64,000 nucleotides of DNA from Micromonospora matsumotoense. GTDB taxonomy: Bacteria > Actinomycetota > Actinomycetes > Mycobacteriales > Micromonosporaceae. A program made the position numbers and the translations under genes. Location: contig NZ_FMCU01000013.1 of the NCBI RefSeq assembly GCF_900091525.1, forward strand, positions 124,001 through 188,000, given 5' to 3'. The notes beneath the pieces are model-generated. The model was not told the DNA's origin and ran no database searches. It was given only the letters and a program-made list of their open reading frames with translations. Shown piece by piece: positions 61,301 through 64,000 of this stretch (positions within the stretch are counted from its first letter, which is position 1; each line of letters begins with the position of its first letter).

Positions 61301-64000
61301 TCAGTCCTGCGGCTCGGTCGCCTCATCCTGCGCGCCGAGGCCGAGCCAGGTCGCCGCGGCGGTCCACATCTCGCCGAGCATCGCCGGGGTGTTCATGTCC
61401 GAGTGTGCGCACGGTACCCGGGCCTCGCTGATCGTCCCGGTGATGTAGGGCTGCCACAGTTCGGGGGTGGGCCAGCCTTCCGGGTTCTGGCCGGCCACGA
61501 TCACCAGGGCGTCACCGTCGTACCGCCCGTACCCGTGGCTCTCGATGCAGGTGAAGTTGTTGGCCCACACTCGCGCGAAGCGTCGCAACTCCTCCTCCGC
61601 GGCGTTACCGAGCACGGCGCCGGCCTCCTTGCGGACGACCTCGGTCAGGTGGTCGAGCTGGGTCTCCTCGTCCACGACCGGCTGGTCACCGATGACAGCC
61701 GCGATACCCGGGTCCGTGGGGTACTGGTCGAGGATGATCAGGGCGCCGATCCGCTCCCCCACCGCCTGCAGTTGCACCGCCATCTCGTGGGCGAGCGCCC
61801 CGCCGTAGGACCAGCCGAGCAGATGGTAGGGGCCGGTGGGTTGCACGGCCCGGATCGCCTCGATCGAGATCGCCGCGGCCTCCCGCAGCGAGCTGGTCAA
61901 CGGGCGGCTGCCGTCCATACCCGGCGACTGCACCCCGTACAGCGGGATGCCCTTCGGCACGAACCGGGCCAGCGGGCTGTAGGTCCAACTCAACCCACCG
62001 GCCGGCGGCAGGCAGAAGAACGGAGGCCGGTCGCCCTTGGTGCGGATGGGCAGCAACACGTCCAAGCCGTTGGCCATGGACGCGAGGTCGATTCGCTCGA
62101 TCAGCTGAGCCACGGTCGGGGCGACGAACAGGTCCCGCACCGCGAACGACAGGCCCCGCTGTCGCGCCGACTCGACCCACCGTACGGCCAGCAACGAGTG
62201 GCCGCCCAGAGCGAAGAAGTCATCCTGGGGGCCGACCTTGGGCACGCCCAGAACCTCGGCGAACACCTCGCACAGGGCGTCCTCGATGACGGCGTTGCTG
62301 CGGCTGCGCTCGCCGTCCCCGGAGCTGTACTCCGGCGCCGGCAACGCCCTACGATCCAGCTTCCCGTTCGGCATCAGGGGGAACCGTTCCAGTTCCACCA
62401 CCGCCGCCGGGACCATGTATCCCGGCAGCCGACCCTGCGCCTCGGCGCGCAGGACGACGCCGAGGTCCTTGTCCGCGCCGGGCGCCGGAACCACATAGGC
62501 GACCAGGCGCCGGTCCCCCGGGCTGTCCTCGCGCAGCAGCACCGCGCACTGCGCGACACTCCGGTGGGCGGCCAGCACCGCCTCGATCTCCCGCAACTCG
62601 ACCCGGAAGCCACGGACCTTCACCTGGTCGTCCGCCCGCCCCAGGAACTCCAGATCACCGCTGGGGTTCCAGCGCACCAGATCACCGGTGCGGTACATCC
62701 GTCGACCCGCCCCGCCGAAGGGGCAGGCCAGGAACCGTTCCGCCGTCAGGCCGGGCCGACCGAGATAGCCACGGGCCAGTCCGTTGCCCGCGATGTACAG
62801 CTCACCGGCGACTCCCGGCGGCACGGGCGCCAACCGGGCGTCGAGCACGTACACCTGGGTGTTTCCCACCGGACCGCCGATGGCGGAGACATTCTCCGCG
62901 TCGCAGGTCGTGCGGCGGGCGGTGGACCAGACGGTCGTCTCCGTCGGACCGTACAGGTTGCTGAATTCGCCGGCCCGGTGTATCAGTGTCCGCGCCAGTT
63001 CCTCGGGAAGCGCCTCTGCGCCGACCGTGACCCGCACCCTCGTCCAGTCGACCGGGTCATCGTCGTCGGAGACCAGCCCTCGCCACAGGCTCGGAGTGGC
63101 GTGCACGACCGTCACCTCGCGGTCGCGGACGATCCGGCGCAGCTCCCACGGATCCAGTACCTGCTCCTGCGACGCCAATACGATCCGCGCTCCGGTGACC
63201 AGCGGCAGACACAGCTCGAAGCCCGCCATGTCGCAGCCCACCGTGCTCACCGCCAGCAGCCGGTCCTCGCCGGTCAGCCGGAACCGCTCCTGCATCGCGG
63301 CCAGGAAGTTCCCGACCGCACGATGCTCCACAAGTACACCCTTGGGACGTCCGGTCGAGCCGGAGGTGTAGATCACCCACATCGGATGCTCCCGACGCGG
63401 CCCGACACGCAACGGGCCACTGTCACGCCCGGTCAGGTCGGCCACCACCGCCGGGTCGTCGAGACAGATCACCGGAAGACCGCCCGGCTCGTCCGGACGA
63501 ACCCCGAAGTCCGCAAGCTGCGCGCGCATCCGGGCGCTTGTCAACAGACAGACCACTCCGGCGTCGCCGATCACGTAGGCGGTACGCTCCGACGGATACG
63601 CCGGGTCGATCGGCAGGTACGCGCCACCGGCCTTGATGGTGCCGAGCAGCGCGACGACGAGATCCTCGGTGCGCTCGAAGACCGTCGCCACGATCGACTC
63701 CGGGCCCACACCTCGGGCGACCAGGTGTCGGGCCAACCGGTTGGCGCGCGCGTCCAACTCTGCGAAGGTCAACACCGTCTCGCCGAACTCGACGGCGATC
63801 GCGTCCGGCGTGCGTGCCACCTGCGCCTCGAACATCTCGACCACGGTGGCGCCCGGCACGTCCAGAGCCGTGTCGTTCCATCCGGCGACCACCTGATGCC
63901 GCTCGTTGGCGTCCAGCACGTCCACGGCGCTGACCCGCACGGAGGAATCAGCCGCCAGCAGATCCAACACTCGCACCCACCGGTCGGCGATGCGCCGGGC
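61301..64000 (-). CDS. NRPS C-terminal module (C end)-A-PCP-TE, 5' part outside window
   Basis: The frame is open to the right edge, where the end of a condensation domain is visible. Then an adenylation domain follows (about 63850-62330): YTSGSTGRPKGV, the pocket segment CDMAGFEL, NLYGPTETTVW, TGDLVRW and GKLDRR. A carrier domain with the phosphopantetheine serine in LGGHSLLA follows (about 62310-62110), then a type I thioesterase (about 62050-61310) with GWSYGG. So this is the last module and it releases the peptide. The pocket residues at the ten specificity positions read D, M, F, H, V, V, L, V, W, K. I could not assign a substrate from this. The Hpg-type code (DIFHLGLLCK) shares only part. 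The gene lies opposite to the exporter. Confidence 0.93.
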   Translation of the reverse strand, partial: ARRIADRWVRVLDLLAADSSVRVSAVDVLDANERHQVVAGWNDTALDVPGATVVEMFEAQVARTPDAIAVEFGETVLTFAELDARANRLARHLVARGVGPESIVATVFERTEDLVVALLGTIKAGGAYLPIDPAYPSERTAYVIGDAGVVCLLTSARMRAQLADFGVRPDEPGGLPVICLDDPAVVADLTGRDSGPLRVGPRREHPMWVIYTSGSTGRPKGVLVEHRAVGNFLAAMQERFRLTGEDRLLAVSTVGCDMAGFELCLPLVTGARIVLASQEQVLDPWELRRIVRDREVTVVHATPSLWRGLVSDDDDPVDWTRVRVTVGAEALPEELARTLIHRAGEFSNLYGPTETTVWSTARRTTCDAENVSAIGGPVGNTQVYVLDARLAPVPPGVAGELYIAGNGLARGYLGRPGLTAERFLACPFGGAGRRMYRTGDLVRWNPSGDLEFLGRADDQVKVRGFRVELREIEAVLAAHRSVAQCAVLLREDSPGDRRLVAYVVPAPGADKDLGVVLRAEAQGRLPGYMVPAAVVELERFPLMPNGKLDRRALPAPEYSSGDGERSRSNAVIEDALCEVFAEVLGVPKVGPQDDFFALGGHSLLAVRWVESARQRGLSFAVRDLFVAPTVAQLIERIDLASMANGLDVLLPIRTKGDRPPFFCLPPAGGLSWTYSPLARFVPKGIPLYGVQSPGMDGSRPLTSSLREAAAISIEAIRAVQPTGPYHLLGWSYGGALAHEMAVQLQAVGERIGALIILDQYPTDPGIAAVIGDQPVVDEETQLDHLTEVVRKEAGAVLGNAAEEELRRFARVWANNFTCIESHGYGRYDGDALVIVAGQNPEGWPTPELWQPYITGTISEARVPCAHSDMNTPAMLGEMWTAAATWLGLGAQDEATEPQD

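Noticed and set aside
62784..63371. Plus-strand open frame inside the NRPS
   Set aside because: It is the antisense shadow of the adenylation domain and has a random Ser/Arg-rich composition.

Overview
The window is very GC-rich DNA from a filamentous actinomycete. The gene content (BTAD-type regulators, a Hanks kinase, an actinobacterial type VII secretion locus, an aryl-glycine nonribosomal peptide cluster) fits the Micromonosporaceae best; that family placement is an inference from style, not from a marker gene. There are no rRNA or tRNA genes and no CRISPR array that I can see.

Left edge (1-9.3 kb): a short-chain dehydrogenase cut by the window edge, divergent from an MmyB-type XRE regulator with a perfect 15-bp palindrome between them. 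Two decayed gene fragments follow, then a LuxR-type regulator with an unknown 120-residue protein, and two large BTAD-ATPase regulators in a row.

Type VII secretion region (9.2-45.2 kb): a long minus-strand gene run reads from about 31.8 kb down to 9.2 kb. It encodes two WXG100 proteins, a 306-residue candidate substrate, a 913-residue Pro/Gly-rich protein with a WXG-like head, a small charged protein, EccC, EccD, EccB, two large paralogous proteins of unknown function that flank a beta-helix/AAA+ ATPase and a YbaB-like protein, and finally a Ser/Thr kinase with an extracellular discoidin-type domain. No mycosin and no EccE were found. Divergently on the plus strand lie a YbaB-like protein, a WXG-like protein and a 3869-residue giant. 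The giant has a WXG-like head, a Pro/Thr linker and two full RHS/YD-repeat modules; between them sits a duplicated 375-residue block that flanks a metzincin-like protease (HExxHxxGxxD). It is the most unusual object in the window and is probably a secreted polymorphic toxin or cell-surface protein. A textbook terminator with a TTCG loop closes this operon.

Junction (45.2-47.3 kb): a GlcNAc-type glycosyltransferase, then a patchwork of relics (WD40-like, IS4-type transposase, AfsR-like regulator).

Peptide antibiotic region (47.1-64 kb): PLP-dependent Ser/Thr ammonia-lyase-like enzyme, an ABC ATPase and FtsX-type permease, a fused hydroxymandelate oxidase/aminotransferase, 4-hydroxymandelate synthase, a CmlA-type diiron beta-hydroxylase, a StrR-like ParB-fold regulator, an alpha/beta hydrolase, an ABC exporter and the C-terminal end of an NRPS (A-PCP-TE) that runs off the right edge. 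HmaS, Hmo and HpgT together make 4-hydroxyphenylglycine from 4-hydroxyphenylpyruvate, so the product is probably an Hpg-containing peptide with a beta-hydroxylated residue. Two sites with StrR-operator geometry (9-bp half-sites, 11-bp spacer) lie upstream of the ammonia-lyase operon and in the regulator/hydrolase divergent promoter region, and they suggest that the StrR-like protein controls the cluster.
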